Shown piece after piece: positions 41,844 through 49,686 of a stretch of 64,000 nucleotides of DNA. The stretch's first letter is position 1, and every line of letters begins with the position of its first letter. Origin of the DNA: DAHVFK01 sp963755395 (lineage in GTDB: Bacteria > Pseudomonadota > Gammaproteobacteria > Burkholderiales > SG8-39). The notes beneath the pieces are model-generated. The model was not told the DNA's origin. It saw only the letters and a program-made list of their open reading frames with translations, and ran no database searches. Location of the stretch: NCBI GenBank assembly GCA_963755395.1, contig CAVWJJ010000003.1:186001-250000 (forward strand), read 5' to 3'. Position numbers and translations under genes: made by a program.

Positions 41844-42605
41844 TCATCCTCTAGATTGCGCCGCGCGCACGATCTCAAGGAAATCGTCCGCCACAAGCGA
41901 TGCGCCGCCGATCAATCCGCCGTCGATGTCGGGCATCGAGAACAGCGCCTTCGCATTAGCCGGCTTGACGCTGCCGCCGTACAGAATGCGCAGCCGCGCG
42001 CCGACTTCATTGATTCGCCCGGCGATCCGGCCACGCAGGAACGCATGCACCGCCTGCGCCTGCTCGGGCGTCGCATTGCGCCCCGTGCCGATCGCCCACA
42101 CCGGCTCGTACGCCAGCACCGACTTCGCCAGCGCCGCGATTCCCGCCTGCTCGAGCACCGCATCGAGCTGGCGTGCGACAGTGCTCTCGGTGCGGCCCGC
42201 GTCGCGCTCCTCGAGCGTCTCACCGAGGCACAGGATCGGCGCGATACCGCCCGCCTGCGCGGCGACGAACTTCGCCGCCACCTGGGCATCGGTCTCGCGG
42301 AAGATGTGGCGCCGTTCCGAGTGACCGACCAGCACGTAGCGGCAATCGAACTCCGCCAGCATCGCGGCGGAAACCTCGCCCGTGTACGCGCCCTGCGCGT
42401 GCTCACTCACATTCTGCGCCGCGCAGGCCACCGCCGTGCGTGCCAGCTGGACCGCAGCTTCGGCGAGGTAGGGGAAGGGCACGCACACGGCGCACTCGAC
42501 ACCCGAAATCCCGCTCAGGCCCTTGATGACAGCGTCCAGCAATGCCCGGTTCGACGCCCGGTTGCCGTGCATTTTCCAGTTGCCGGCGACCAGCCGAGCG
42601 CGCAT
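41844..42605 (-). CDS. tpiA: triosephosphate isomerase
   Basis: 253 residues, intact. Catalytic residues: Lys in AGNWKMHGN, His in VGHSERRHIF, Glu in AYEPVWAIGTG, and the phosphate-binding loop ILYGGSVKPANA. It interconverts dihydroxyacetone phosphate and glyceraldehyde 3-phosphate. Its stop is 2 bp from the secG start. The conserved tpiA-secG-tRNA-nuo order supports betaproteobacterial origin. Confidence 0.97.
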   Translation of the reverse strand: MRARLVAGNWKMHGNRASNRALLDAVIKGLSGISGVECAVCVPFPYLAEAAVQLARTAVACAAQNVSEHAQGAYTGEVSAAMLAEFDCRYVLVGHSERRHIFRETDAQVAAKFVAAQAGGIAPILCLGETLEERDAGRTESTVARQLDAVLEQAGIAALAKSVLAYEPVWAIGTGRNATPEQAQAVHAFLRGRIAGRINEVGARLRILYGGSVKPANAKALFSMPDIDGGLIGGASLVADDFLEIVRAAQSRG

Positions 42606-42699
42606 TCCGATTCCGATTCCAAAAACCGTGGAATTCTACCGTGTACGGGTCGACAGGGTCAACGAAAAAGCCGGCGCGAGATCAAAGTGTTGCGCCGAT

Positions 42700-43335
42700 T
42701 CAAGACCGCGCGCGGTACACGCCGCGCGCCGCGTCGCGCGCGAGCCTCGCGCCTTGCGCATCCATGATCGCGAACAGGCGCTGCCCGATCGCATCCTGCG
42801 CCGGACGCAGCAGCGCGGGCAGCTTGACCGCGCGGCTAAGGGCGCGCGTCTCCATCGCGTACAGGTGCAGGATGCCGGCGATCAGTGCCTCGAAGGCCGA
42901 CTGCGCGTAACTGGCGTGCAACGCGGCGCGCAGGCCGCGGCCGCGCCAGGCTTCGAGAATCCTGCCCGCGGCATCGAGCAGCCGCTCGATGCGCTGCCTG
43001 CGCAGCGGCAGGATCTCCTCGTAGCGCAGCACGATGCCGACCGGAAATCCGGCCGCTCGCGCGAGGAACTCGGCGTCGATCTCCCTGCCCTGCGCGAGCA
43101 GCTGCGACACGGCATCCGGCCCCACCTGGGCGCCGGCGGCGAATGCCTCGCCCGCGCGCCTCAGTGCGAGGGCGTCCTTGCGGACCTCCTTCTGCACGTT
43201 GCGCGCGAGCAGCGGCTCGAGGTGCGGCAGCGCGAGCCGAAGCGGCAGCGCAGTGTGCAGCGCCTGCGTGGTGCGCCGGCTGTAAGTCTCGAGGATCCTG
43301 CGCTCCAGCCCGGCAAGGACGCGCACCCGATCCAT
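42700..43335 (-). CDS. helical protein of unknown function next to the fumarate reductase cluster
   Basis: 211 residues, intact, starting MDRVRVLAGLERRILETYSR. Almost wholly alpha-helical by composition, rich in Leu, Ala and Arg, with no signal peptide, membrane segment or motif that I recognise; segments such as FPVGIVLRYEEILPLRRQRI and QSAFEALIAGILHLYAMETR look like packed helices. It starts 18 bp after the UbiE-like methyltransferase and so is the sixth gene of an frdABCD-methyltransferase-unknown run. A role linked to quinone or fumarate reductase is only a guess from position. Confidence 0.7.
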   Translation of the reverse strand: MDRVRVLAGLERRILETYSRRTTQALHTALPLRLALPHLEPLLARNVQKEVRKDALALRRAGEAFAAGAQVGPDAVSQLLAQGREIDAEFLARAAGFPVGIVLRYEEILPLRRQRIERLLDAAGRILEAWRGRGLRAALHASYAQSAFEALIAGILHLYAMETRALSRAVKLPALLRPAQDAIGQRLFAIMDAQGARLARDAARGVYRARS

Positions 43336-43353
43336 CGGCGCGCGGCCGGCCGC

Positions 43354-44118
43354 TCAGCCCGGCAGCGGCTTTACCGCGCGATGGAATCCGAGCATGCCGT
43401 AGAGCACCGTCTTGGCAGTGACGTCGACGTAGCCCAGCTCGCGCAGCACGACCGAGAGCTCCTCTGCCGAGTAGAACATCTCGAGCGCATGGATGAAGTA
43501 CTTCTTGCAGTTGAGCGCCGCAGGACCGCTCCTGAACAGCACCCCGGTGAACGCCAGGCACATGCGCAGATAGGCGTAGTAGCTCTTTTCGACGAAGCGG
43601 CTGCGCGGGCGCAGCATGTCGCAGTGATGGAAATGCCCGCCCGGCTTGAGCACGCGCAGGATTTCCTGGAATACGCGTCGCACCCGAAGATGACGCGAGG
43701 CGAACTGCAGCGTCACGACGTCGAAGTAATTGTCCGGGAACGGCAGCTCGTGCACGTCGCCGATGGTGCTGCCGATGCTGAAGCCGCGCGCCCTGGCGCG
43801 CTGCTGCCCGACCGCCTGCATCTCCGCGCTGCGGTCTATCGCCTGCACCTGCAGCGTCGGCTCACGCTCGAGCAGCGCGATGCCGATCGCGTTCGTTCCG
43901 GCGCAGACGTCGAGCACCCGTTCGCCGGGCTTGACGTCGACGGTGGACATGAAGCTGCGCAGGAACCAGCCCCACAGGCCCAAGCTGGCAATGTAGTTCG
44001 CTTTGTCGTAGTAGGGCGCGACGTCGGCGAACACCTCGTTCAGGTCGTTGGTCCAGACGTTTCTGAAGCGCTGCTCGCGCAACTCCTCGCGCAGCGCAAG
44101 TGGCGGCGGTGGTGTCAT
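43354..44118 (-). CDS. UbiE/MenG-like class I SAM-dependent methyltransferase
   Basis: 254 residues, intact. It has the UbiE-type lead-in FADVAPYYDKANYIASLGLW, motif I VLDVCAGTNAIGIALL, a motif II Asp in VQAIDRSAEM, DVHELPFPDNYFDVVTLQFA and LRVLKPGGHFHHCDML. Motif I has Asn where the last glycine of G-x-G usually lies (AGTN). It lies 42 bp after frdD, so it is probably expressed with fumarate reductase; a quinone-modifying role (menaquinone or another low-potential quinone) is an inference. It does not show the motifs I remember for RquA, but I cannot exclude a related function. Confidence 0.78.
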   Translation of the reverse strand: MTPPPPLALREELREQRFRNVWTNDLNEVFADVAPYYDKANYIASLGLWGWFLRSFMSTVDVKPGERVLDVCAGTNAIGIALLEREPTLQVQAIDRSAEMQAVGQQRARARGFSIGSTIGDVHELPFPDNYFDVVTLQFASRHLRVRRVFQEILRVLKPGGHFHHCDMLRPRSRFVEKSYYAYLRMCLAFTGVLFRSGPAALNCKKYFIHALEMFYSAEELSVVLRELGYVDVTAKTVLYGMLGFHRAVKPLPG

Positions 44119-44160
44119 TGTATTTGTCCCCCCTTCTGTCTTCGATCGAGGCAGTGGGCG

Positions 44161-44502
44161 CTAGATTAGCAGCAAGTAGGCCGCCGCGGCGACGCTTGCG
44201 GCCACGGCGATCGCGTAGACGATCGCGGCGACATACGTGTCCGCGCGCACCCCGAGGTCGTAGCAGGTGATCCGCAGGCGATGGGCGGCGCTCCACAGCG
44301 ACAGGAACACTACCCCCACGATCACCACCTTGACCGGCCAGTGCGCGGCGAAGGCATGCATGCGGTCATAGGACAGCAGGTCCGGCACGTGCCCGAGCGC
44401 GGCGAGCAGGGTGAGCACGATCAGCGCCGGCGTCAGGAACGCCGTGAGGGTGCCCCCGGCGGCGAACGGACCCCACACGATCGGCTTGTTCGATTTGGCC
44501 AT
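44161..44502 (-). CDS. frdD: fumarate reductase membrane anchor subunit D
   Basis: 113 residues starting MAKSNKPIVWGPFAAGG at 44502. Three TM helices (FLTPALIVLTLLAALGHV, VVIVGVVFLSLWSAAHRLRI, IVYAIAVAASVAAAAYLLLI). The start segment KPIVWGPFAAGG and the SYDRMHAFA and LWSAAHRLR segments match Escherichia FrdD. Together with FrdC it anchors FrdAB and binds quinol; no heme ligands are evident (type D, heme-free). It starts 1 bp after the frdC stop. Confidence 0.87.
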   Translation of the reverse strand: MAKSNKPIVWGPFAAGGTLTAFLTPALIVLTLLAALGHVPDLLSYDRMHAFAAHWPVKVVIVGVVFLSLWSAAHRLRITCYDLGVRADTYVAAIVYAIAVAASVAAAAYLLLI

Positions 44503-44503
44503 G

Positions 44504-44893
44504 CTAGAACGCCCCCGCGAAAAGCAGTACCATGAGCGACAACAGGCCCCAGACGGCGAAGTGCGCACCCGAGATGATCCGGTCGGCGACGAATTCCTCG
44601 CCCAACTGCAGCGGCAGCGCCTTCGGCGTGAGCTTGAACCAGGTCACGGCGTGATAGACGGTAAACGCCAGCGCCAGCAGCTGCAGCACGATGCTCGCCG
44701 GGCTGCGCAGCGCTTGCAGAAATGCGTCCCAGGCTGCAGGGCCCTGCGCCAGCCGCGCCAGGCCCCACACCAGCATCAGCGTCCAGCCGCCGATGAACAG
44801 GCACGAGAATTCCCGCAGCATGTAGCGCAGGTAGCGCGGGTGGCGCGTCAGCCACTCGCGGCCCACGGCGCGCAGGTAGGGCTTGCGGCTCAT
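44504..44893 (-). CDS. frdC: fumarate reductase membrane anchor subunit C
   Basis: 129 residues from the ATG at 44893, which overlaps the frdB stop (ATGA). It begins MSRKPYLRAVGREWLTRHP and contains RYMLREFSCLF, where the Glu matches the quinone-site Glu of Escherichia FrdC, and VYHAVTWFKLTPKALPL, matching the conserved His-x3-Trp. Three TM helices. It forms the quinol oxidation site with FrdD. Confidence 0.87.
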   Translation of the reverse strand: MSRKPYLRAVGREWLTRHPRYLRYMLREFSCLFIGGWTLMLVWGLARLAQGPAAWDAFLQALRSPASIVLQLLALAFTVYHAVTWFKLTPKALPLQLGEEFVADRIISGAHFAVWGLLSLMVLLFAGAF

Positions 44894-45636
44894 GATTTGC
44901 TCAGCCATGGCATCGTGTGCTCGAGATACCAGTCGACCGTGCTCCTGATCTTCACCTGCTGCAGCGCGGCGGCGGGATCCACGTGCTCGGGACAGACCTC
45001 GGAGCAGGCCCCGACGAAGGCGCACTCCCACACGCCCTCGGTGGCGGCAATCTCCTGCTGGCGTTCGTCGCGTCCACCGTCTCTCGAGTCCTGGTTGTAG
45101 CGGTGCGCGAGCGATATCGCAGCGGGCCCGATGAACTTCGGGATCAGGCCGTACTCGGGGCAGGCGGCGTAGCACAGCATGCAGTTGATGCAGAGCGTGA
45201 ACTGCTTGTAGCGCTTCAATTGCGCCGGGGTCTGCCGGTACTCGCCGTCTTCCAGCGCCCTCGCGTCCTTCGGGATCAGGTAGGGCTTGACCCGCTTCAG
45301 CTTGGCGACGAAGTCGTCGATTACGGTCACCAGGTCGCGCTCGACCGGGAAATGGGCCAGCGGCTCGACCCGGATCACGCCCTGGTAGTCGCGCAGGAAC
45401 GACTTGCAGGCCAGCTTCGGCTCGCGGTTGATCATCATGCCGCAGCTGCCGCAGACCGCCATGTGGCAGGACCAGCGGTAGCTGAGCGTGGGATCGATGT
45501 TTTCCTTGACGTGGTTGAGCGCGTCGAGCACCACCCATTCCTCGCGGCACGGCACCGTGTAGCGCTGGAAATGCGGCGCCTGATCCAACTCAGGGTTGTA
45601 GCGCAGCACCTCCAGCTCGACCACGCGCTCGCTCAT
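44890..45636 (-). CDS. frdB: fumarate reductase iron-sulfur subunit
   Basis: 248 residues, intact. [2Fe-2S] ligands in SYRWSCHMAVCGSCGMMI, [4Fe-4S] in CINCMLCYAACPEYG, [3Fe-4S] in CAFVGACSEVCPEHVDP. RYNPELDQAPHFQRYTVP, LAHFPVERDLV and FIGPAAISLAHRYNQDSRD are specific to Escherichia-type FrdB and not to SdhB. It carries electrons from the quinol site to FAD. Its ATG overlaps the frdA stop. Confidence 0.94.
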   Translation of the reverse strand: MSERVVELEVLRYNPELDQAPHFQRYTVPCREEWVVLDALNHVKENIDPTLSYRWSCHMAVCGSCGMMINREPKLACKSFLRDYQGVIRVEPLAHFPVERDLVTVIDDFVAKLKRVKPYLIPKDARALEDGEYRQTPAQLKRYKQFTLCINCMLCYAACPEYGLIPKFIGPAAISLAHRYNQDSRDGGRDERQQEIAATEGVWECAFVGACSEVCPEHVDPAAALQQVKIRSTVDWYLEHTMPWLSKS

Positions 45637-47393
45637 TCGTGGCCTCCGGAGTAGTCCCGCACGCCCGGCTGCGACTTGGTGATCACCACGTCGAGATAGT
45701 CCACGCGCGGCGCCGCATCGCCGTGGTAATGCGCGAGCGAGTGCTTGAGGTAGCGCGTGTCGTCGCGCTCGACGAAGTCCAGCCGCTGGTGCGCGCCGCG
45801 CGACTCCTTGCGCTCGAGCGCGCTCACCGCAACGGCCTGCGCGCAGTCCAGCATCGAGCCCAGCTCGAGCGCCTGCAGCAGGTCGGTGTTGTAGACGTTG
45901 GTCTTGTCGTGCAGCTCGATCCGCGCGTAGCGGCGGCGCAGCTCGGCCAGCTTGGCGCAGGCTTCGGCCAGGCCATCGCCGCTGCGGTAGATGCCGGCGT
46001 TCTGCTCCAGCGTATGCATCATCTCGCGGCGCAATCCGGCCAGGGTTTCCCCACCGCCGGTGCGCTGGAACAGCTCGCGCACTTTCGCCTGCGCGTCCTG
46101 CGCGCGTGCCTCGAGCGCCGCATCGCTGCCCTGCCGCGCGCCGGAACCGAGGTACTCGGCCGCGCTCAACGCCGCGCGCCGGCCGAACACCAGCAGCTCG
46201 GTGAGCGAGTTGGAGCCCAGGCGGTTGGCGCCGTTGATGCTCACGCAGGCGCACTCGCCCGCCGCAAAAAGGCCCGCGAGCGGAGTCGCGGCGCGGATGT
46301 CGGTGTGGATGCCGCCCATCATGTAGTGCACCACCGGGCGCACCGGCACGGGGTCGGTGACCGGGTCGACCCCCATGTAGCTGATCGACATGTCGCGCAC
46401 CAGGGGCAGCCGCTCGTTGATCTTCTTCTCGCCCAGGTGCCGCATGTCGAGCAGCATCGCGTCGCCCCACTGGGTGGCGACCATGTTGCCCTTTTGCTGC
46501 TCGTGCCAGAAAGCCTGGCTGACGCGGTCGCGCGGGCCCAGCTCCATGGTCTTCAGCACCGGCTTGCCGAGCGGTGTCTCGGGGCCCATGCCGTAGTCCT
46601 GCAGGAAGCGTCGGCCATTCTTGTTGAGCAGCACCCCGCCCTCGCCGCGGCAGGCCTCGGTCAGCAGCGTGCCCGTGCTCGGCAGGCCAGTCGGATGGTA
46701 CTGCACGAACTCCATGTCCTTGAGCGGCACGCCCGCGCGGTAAGCGAGCGCCATGCCGTCGCCGGTCTTGATCGCGCCGTTGGTGGTGAACGGGAACATT
46801 CTCCCCGCGCCGCCGCCGGCGATGATCACCGCGCGGGCCCGTATCTGGCGCATCTGGCCGCTGCGCATCTCGATCGCGGTCAGGCCCTGGCAGCGGCCGT
46901 CGTCGACCAGCAGCTCGGTCGCGTAGTACTCGTCCAGGCGCTCGATCGAGGGGTACTTGAGCGAGGTCTGGAACAGCGTGTGCAGGATGTGGAAGCCGGA
47001 CTTGTCGGCCGCGAACCAGGTGCGCTGCTTCTTCATGCCGCCGAACGGCCGCACCGCCACCGAGCCGTCCGCCTCACGGCTCCACGGGCAGCCCCAGTGC
47101 TCGAGCTGGATCAGCTCCCTGGGCGCCTGTTGCACCAGGTAGTCGACCGCATCCTGGTCGCACAGCCAGTCGCCGCCGCCCACAGTGTCATTGAAGTGGT
47201 GCTCGAGGCTATCGTCGGCCTTGATCACGCCCGCCGCGCCGCCCTCGGCCGCGCAGGTGTGGCTGCGCATCGGGTAGACCTTGGAAATCAGCGTGACGCG
47301 CAGCTTCGGATCGGCGTCGGCCAGGGCGATCGCGGCGCGCAGTCCCGCGCCTCCCGCGCCGATGATCGCTACGTCCGTCCGAACCGTCTCCAT
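45633..47393 (-). CDS. frdA: fumarate reductase flavoprotein subunit
   Basis: 586 residues, intact. FAD-binding IIGAGGAGLRAAIALA; the covalent-FAD His in RSHTCAAEGGAAGV; substrate residues in EFVQYHPTGLP (His), EACRGEGGVLLNKNGRR (Arg) and PVVHYMMGGIHTD (His). The length and the HYMMGGIHTD segment match FrdA of quinol:fumarate reductases. It reduces fumarate to succinate in the cytoplasm. AAAAAGGGG directly precedes the ATG. First gene of the frd operon, with an FNR-type box 57 bp upstream. Confidence 0.94.
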   Translation of the reverse strand: METVRTDVAIIGAGGAGLRAAIALADADPKLRVTLISKVYPMRSHTCAAEGGAAGVIKADDSLEHHFNDTVGGGDWLCDQDAVDYLVQQAPRELIQLEHWGCPWSREADGSVAVRPFGGMKKQRTWFAADKSGFHILHTLFQTSLKYPSIERLDEYYATELLVDDGRCQGLTAIEMRSGQMRQIRARAVIIAGGGAGRMFPFTTNGAIKTGDGMALAYRAGVPLKDMEFVQYHPTGLPSTGTLLTEACRGEGGVLLNKNGRRFLQDYGMGPETPLGKPVLKTMELGPRDRVSQAFWHEQQKGNMVATQWGDAMLLDMRHLGEKKINERLPLVRDMSISYMGVDPVTDPVPVRPVVHYMMGGIHTDIRAATPLAGLFAAGECACVSINGANRLGSNSLTELLVFGRRAALSAAEYLGSGARQGSDAALEARAQDAQAKVRELFQRTGGGETLAGLRREMMHTLEQNAGIYRSGDGLAEACAKLAELRRRYARIELHDKTNVYNTDLLQALELGSMLDCAQAVAVSALERKESRGAHQRLDFVERDDTRYLKHSLAHYHGDAAPRVDYLDVVITKSQPGVRDYSGGHE

Positions 47394-47449
47394 CCCCTTT
47401 TTCCCGCTTTCAGCCTGCCGCCACTATGCGCCCGCCGCGCTCGGCGGAT

Positions 47450-47463
47450 TTGATCTCAGTCAA
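47450..47463. promoter_or_regulatory. FNR-type box with a -10-like element upstream of frdA
   Basis: TTGAT-CTCA-GTCAA has one perfect and one near-perfect half-site. On the minus strand a -10-like CATAGT at 47423-47428 has its centre 31 bp from the box centre, the spacing of a class II FNR-activated promoter (box at -41.5). This fits induction of frdABCD without oxygen. Confidence 0.72.
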
Positions 47464-47468
47464 GCCGT

Positions 47469-48698
47469 CTATCTCACCACGCGGTCGATCGCGATCCGCA
47501 GTCCGCTCGTGCCGGGCGCCACCGGGGCGCTCGCGCCCTCGAGATCACCCGGCTGCGGCAGCGCGTTGCCGGACTTCGAAATGCGCGCGCCCACTACCAC
47601 CTCGGTCTGGCTCGAGAGCGTGTTGCCCGCCGCCATCGCCTGGCTGTCGTCGAGACGGAACGCGTACGGCAGCTGCGAAGCCGCCACGCGCAGGATCGCC
47701 ACCGGCATGCGAGCACCCTTGGCGGGGCGCGCGAACACGAACAGGGTGTCGCCCGGCTCGACTTGCGAAGCGAGCTCCGGTGCCAGCTTTACCGTGCCTG
47801 TGATGGTCTTGGAGTCTGACGCGACCTCGGTCTTCTTCTCCGGCGCGGCCGGCAGGTTGCCGGCCTTGCGCGCCTCTTCGATGCTGCTCTCGACCGCGCG
47901 CCTGAAATCCGACCCGGGCGGGATCTCGGCCAGGCCGCGCTCCCAGTAGCGCACCGCTTCGGCGTAGTTGCGCTGGGCGAACTCCGCGCTGCCGGCAAGC
48001 GCGAGCAGCTTGACGTTCTTCGGATCGACCTTGAGCCCGCGCTGGACGACCTGCATCGGCTCGCCGACCAGGTTGCCGCCGCGCGCCATCGCCAGCGTAT
48101 CGGCGTAGTCCGCGAGCAGATTTGCGTCGTCGCCGACCAGCGCGACTGCGCGCGCATAGGCGTCCGCCGACTCCTGGTAGCGCCCGAGCACGGCGTAGGA
48201 GCGGCCGAGCATGGTCCAGCCGGTGGCGTCGTCCGGATTCTGCTTCAGGCGCGCCGCAAGCGTGTCGACCATCTCGGCGATCTGCTTCGGCGTGACCGGA
48301 TGCGCTTCCTGGCGAACCATCGGCTCGAGCGCCCCGATGTTGCCGAACTGCAGGTAGCCCAGCACCACGACCAGCGGCAGCGCGAACCCCACCGCGAGCG
48401 CCGCCCAGCGCGCTGCGCGCTTGCCCGTGGGCGCGGCAGCCTCTGCCGGCGCAGCGGGCTGGACGTCCTCCAGCAGGCGGCGCTCGATCTCCTGCCGCGC
48501 CTCGCGGTACTGCTCCTCGCCCAGGCCGTCGTCGGCGCGCTCGCGCTCGAGCCCGGCCAGCTCATCGCGGTAGAGCTTGACGTTGGTTGCGTCGCGGTCC
48601 GTTCCTGCGCCGGCTGTGCGCTGGCGCAGCAGCGGCCGCAGCACCAGCAGCAGCGCAACCGCGACGAACAGCGCCGCGATGAGCCAGAACGCGGTCAT
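47469..48698 (-). CDS. ccmI: cytochrome c maturation protein CcmI (apocytochrome chaperone)
   Basis: 409 residues from the ATG at 48698 (MTAFWLIAALFVAVALLLVL, first TM helix). LYRDELAGLERERADDGLGE matches the conserved CcmI N-terminal region; a second helix is ARWAALAVGFALPLVVVLGY; TPR repeats follow (GWTMLGRSYAVLGRYQESAD, NLLADYADTLAMARG, LLALAGSAEFAQRNYAEAVR) and a C-terminal immunoglobulin-like region of about 130 residues. It presents apocytochrome c to the heme ligation complex. Last ccm gene. Confidence 0.92.
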   Translation of the reverse strand: MTAFWLIAALFVAVALLLVLRPLLRQRTAGAGTDRDATNVKLYRDELAGLERERADDGLGEEQYREARQEIERRLLEDVQPAAPAEAAAPTGKRAARWAALAVGFALPLVVVLGYLQFGNIGALEPMVRQEAHPVTPKQIAEMVDTLAARLKQNPDDATGWTMLGRSYAVLGRYQESADAYARAVALVGDDANLLADYADTLAMARGGNLVGEPMQVVQRGLKVDPKNVKLLALAGSAEFAQRNYAEAVRYWERGLAEIPPGSDFRRAVESSIEEARKAGNLPAAPEKKTEVASDSKTITGTVKLAPELASQVEPGDTLFVFARPAKGARMPVAILRVAASQLPYAFRLDDSQAMAAGNTLSSQTEVVVGARISKSGNALPQPGDLEGASAPVAPGTSGLRIAIDRVVR

Positions 48699-49165
48699 GC
48701 GCGGTCCTTGCCGCCGCTGAGCAGCGCCTCCGCGCGCGAGCGCTGCTCGTCGCTGAGCGAGGTCAGCACCACCCTGGCGCGGCGCCGGCGCAGGTACGCG
48801 AACAGAGCGATCATGCCGCCGACCAGCAGCGCGAAGGGGCCGCTCCATAACAGCAGGGTATTGCCCTGCAAGGGCGGCTTGTAGAGCACGAAATCACCGT
48901 AGCGGTCGACCAGGTACTGCTTGATCTGGGCGTCGCTCCTGCCGGCCTTGATCTGCTCGCGGATTTCCTTCCTCAGGTCCTTCGCCAGGTCGGCCTGGGA
49001 ATCGGCGATGGTCTCGTTCTGGCACACCAGGCAGCGCAGCTGTTGCTCGAGCGTCACGGCGCGCTTTTCGACCACCGGGTCGTCGCCCGCCGGCACCGCC
49101 TGCTTGGCATAAAGCGGCCCCGCCGCCAGCAGCGCGGCGCAGAAAAGGAGCACGTGGCGCATCAT
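48695..49165 (-). CDS. ccmH: cytochrome c maturation protein CcmH (thiol oxidoreductase)
   Basis: 156 residues. ATGATG at 49165 overlaps the ccmG stop. Signal peptide, then LRCLVCQNETIADSQADLA with the redox CxxC, LVDRYGDFVLYKPPLQGNTL and one TM helix (LLWSGPFALLVGGMIALFAY). It keeps the CxxCH cysteines of apocytochromes reduced. The stop overlaps the ccmI ATG. Confidence 0.94.
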   Translation of the reverse strand: MMRHVLLFCAALLAAGPLYAKQAVPAGDDPVVEKRAVTLEQQLRCLVCQNETIADSQADLAKDLRKEIREQIKAGRSDAQIKQYLVDRYGDFVLYKPPLQGNTLLLWSGPFALLVGGMIALFAYLRRRRARVVLTSLSDEQRSRAEALLSGGKDRA

Positions 49166-49686
49166 CCCTGCAGCTTCTTCACCAGGGGCACGATCTTCGC
49201 GTCCAGGATCTCGGGCGTCACCGGGCCGATCTGCTTGTAGCGGATCACACCCTGCTTGTCGATCACGTAGGTCTCCGGCACGCCGTACACGCCGTAGTCG
49301 ATGCCGATGCGTCCGTCGCGATCCATGATCGACATCGTGTACGGATCGCCGAACCTGGCGAGCCAGGCGAGCGCGTCCTTGCGCTCGTCCTTGTAGTTCA
49401 GGCCGTAAACCGGAACGATGTTGCGCTTGGAAAATTCGACCAGCACCGGATGCTCTTCGCGGCAAGACACGCACCACGATGCCCAGACGTTCAGCAGCCA
49501 TACCTTGCCGCGCAGGTCTTTCTCGGAGAATGTGCGCTGCGGATCCACCAGCTCGGGCAGCGTGAACGCCGGCGCCGGCTTGTTGATCAGCGGCGAAGGC
49601 ACCTCGCGCGGGTCGAGCCGCAGCCCGACCGCCAGGAAACCGACCAGGACGATGAAGATGCCGAGCGGGATCAGGAAGCGCTTCAT
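49162..49686 (-). CDS. ccmG: cytochrome c maturation thioredoxin CcmG/DsbE
   Basis: 174 residues, N-terminal membrane anchor (LIPLGIFIVLVGFLAVGLRL), thioredoxin fold with the active site WASWCVSCREEHP and the cis-Pro region YGVYGVPETYVID. The acidic residues typical of CcmG surround the site. It supplies reductant to CcmH and the apocytochrome. Intact, overlapping neighbours on both sides. Confidence 0.95.
   Translation of the reverse strand: MKRFLIPLGIFIVLVGFLAVGLRLDPREVPSPLINKPAPAFTLPELVDPQRTFSEKDLRGKVWLLNVWASWCVSCREEHPVLVEFSKRNIVPVYGLNYKDERKDALAWLARFGDPYTMSIMDRDGRIGIDYGVYGVPETYVIDKQGVIRYKQIGPVTPEILDAKIVPLVKKLQG

Noticed and set aside
43354..44118. Calling the methyltransferase RquA (rhodoquinone synthesis)
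   Set aside because: Its motif I (DVCAGTNAIG) and N-terminal lead-in are UbiE-like and do not show the features I recall for RquA; kept as an unassigned quinone-type methyltransferase.
45639..47453. 604-codon plus-strand open frame opposite frdA
   Set aside because: Frame shadow of frdA, which has all catalytic residues; the antisense product is His/Arg/Gln-rich and unlike any protein family.
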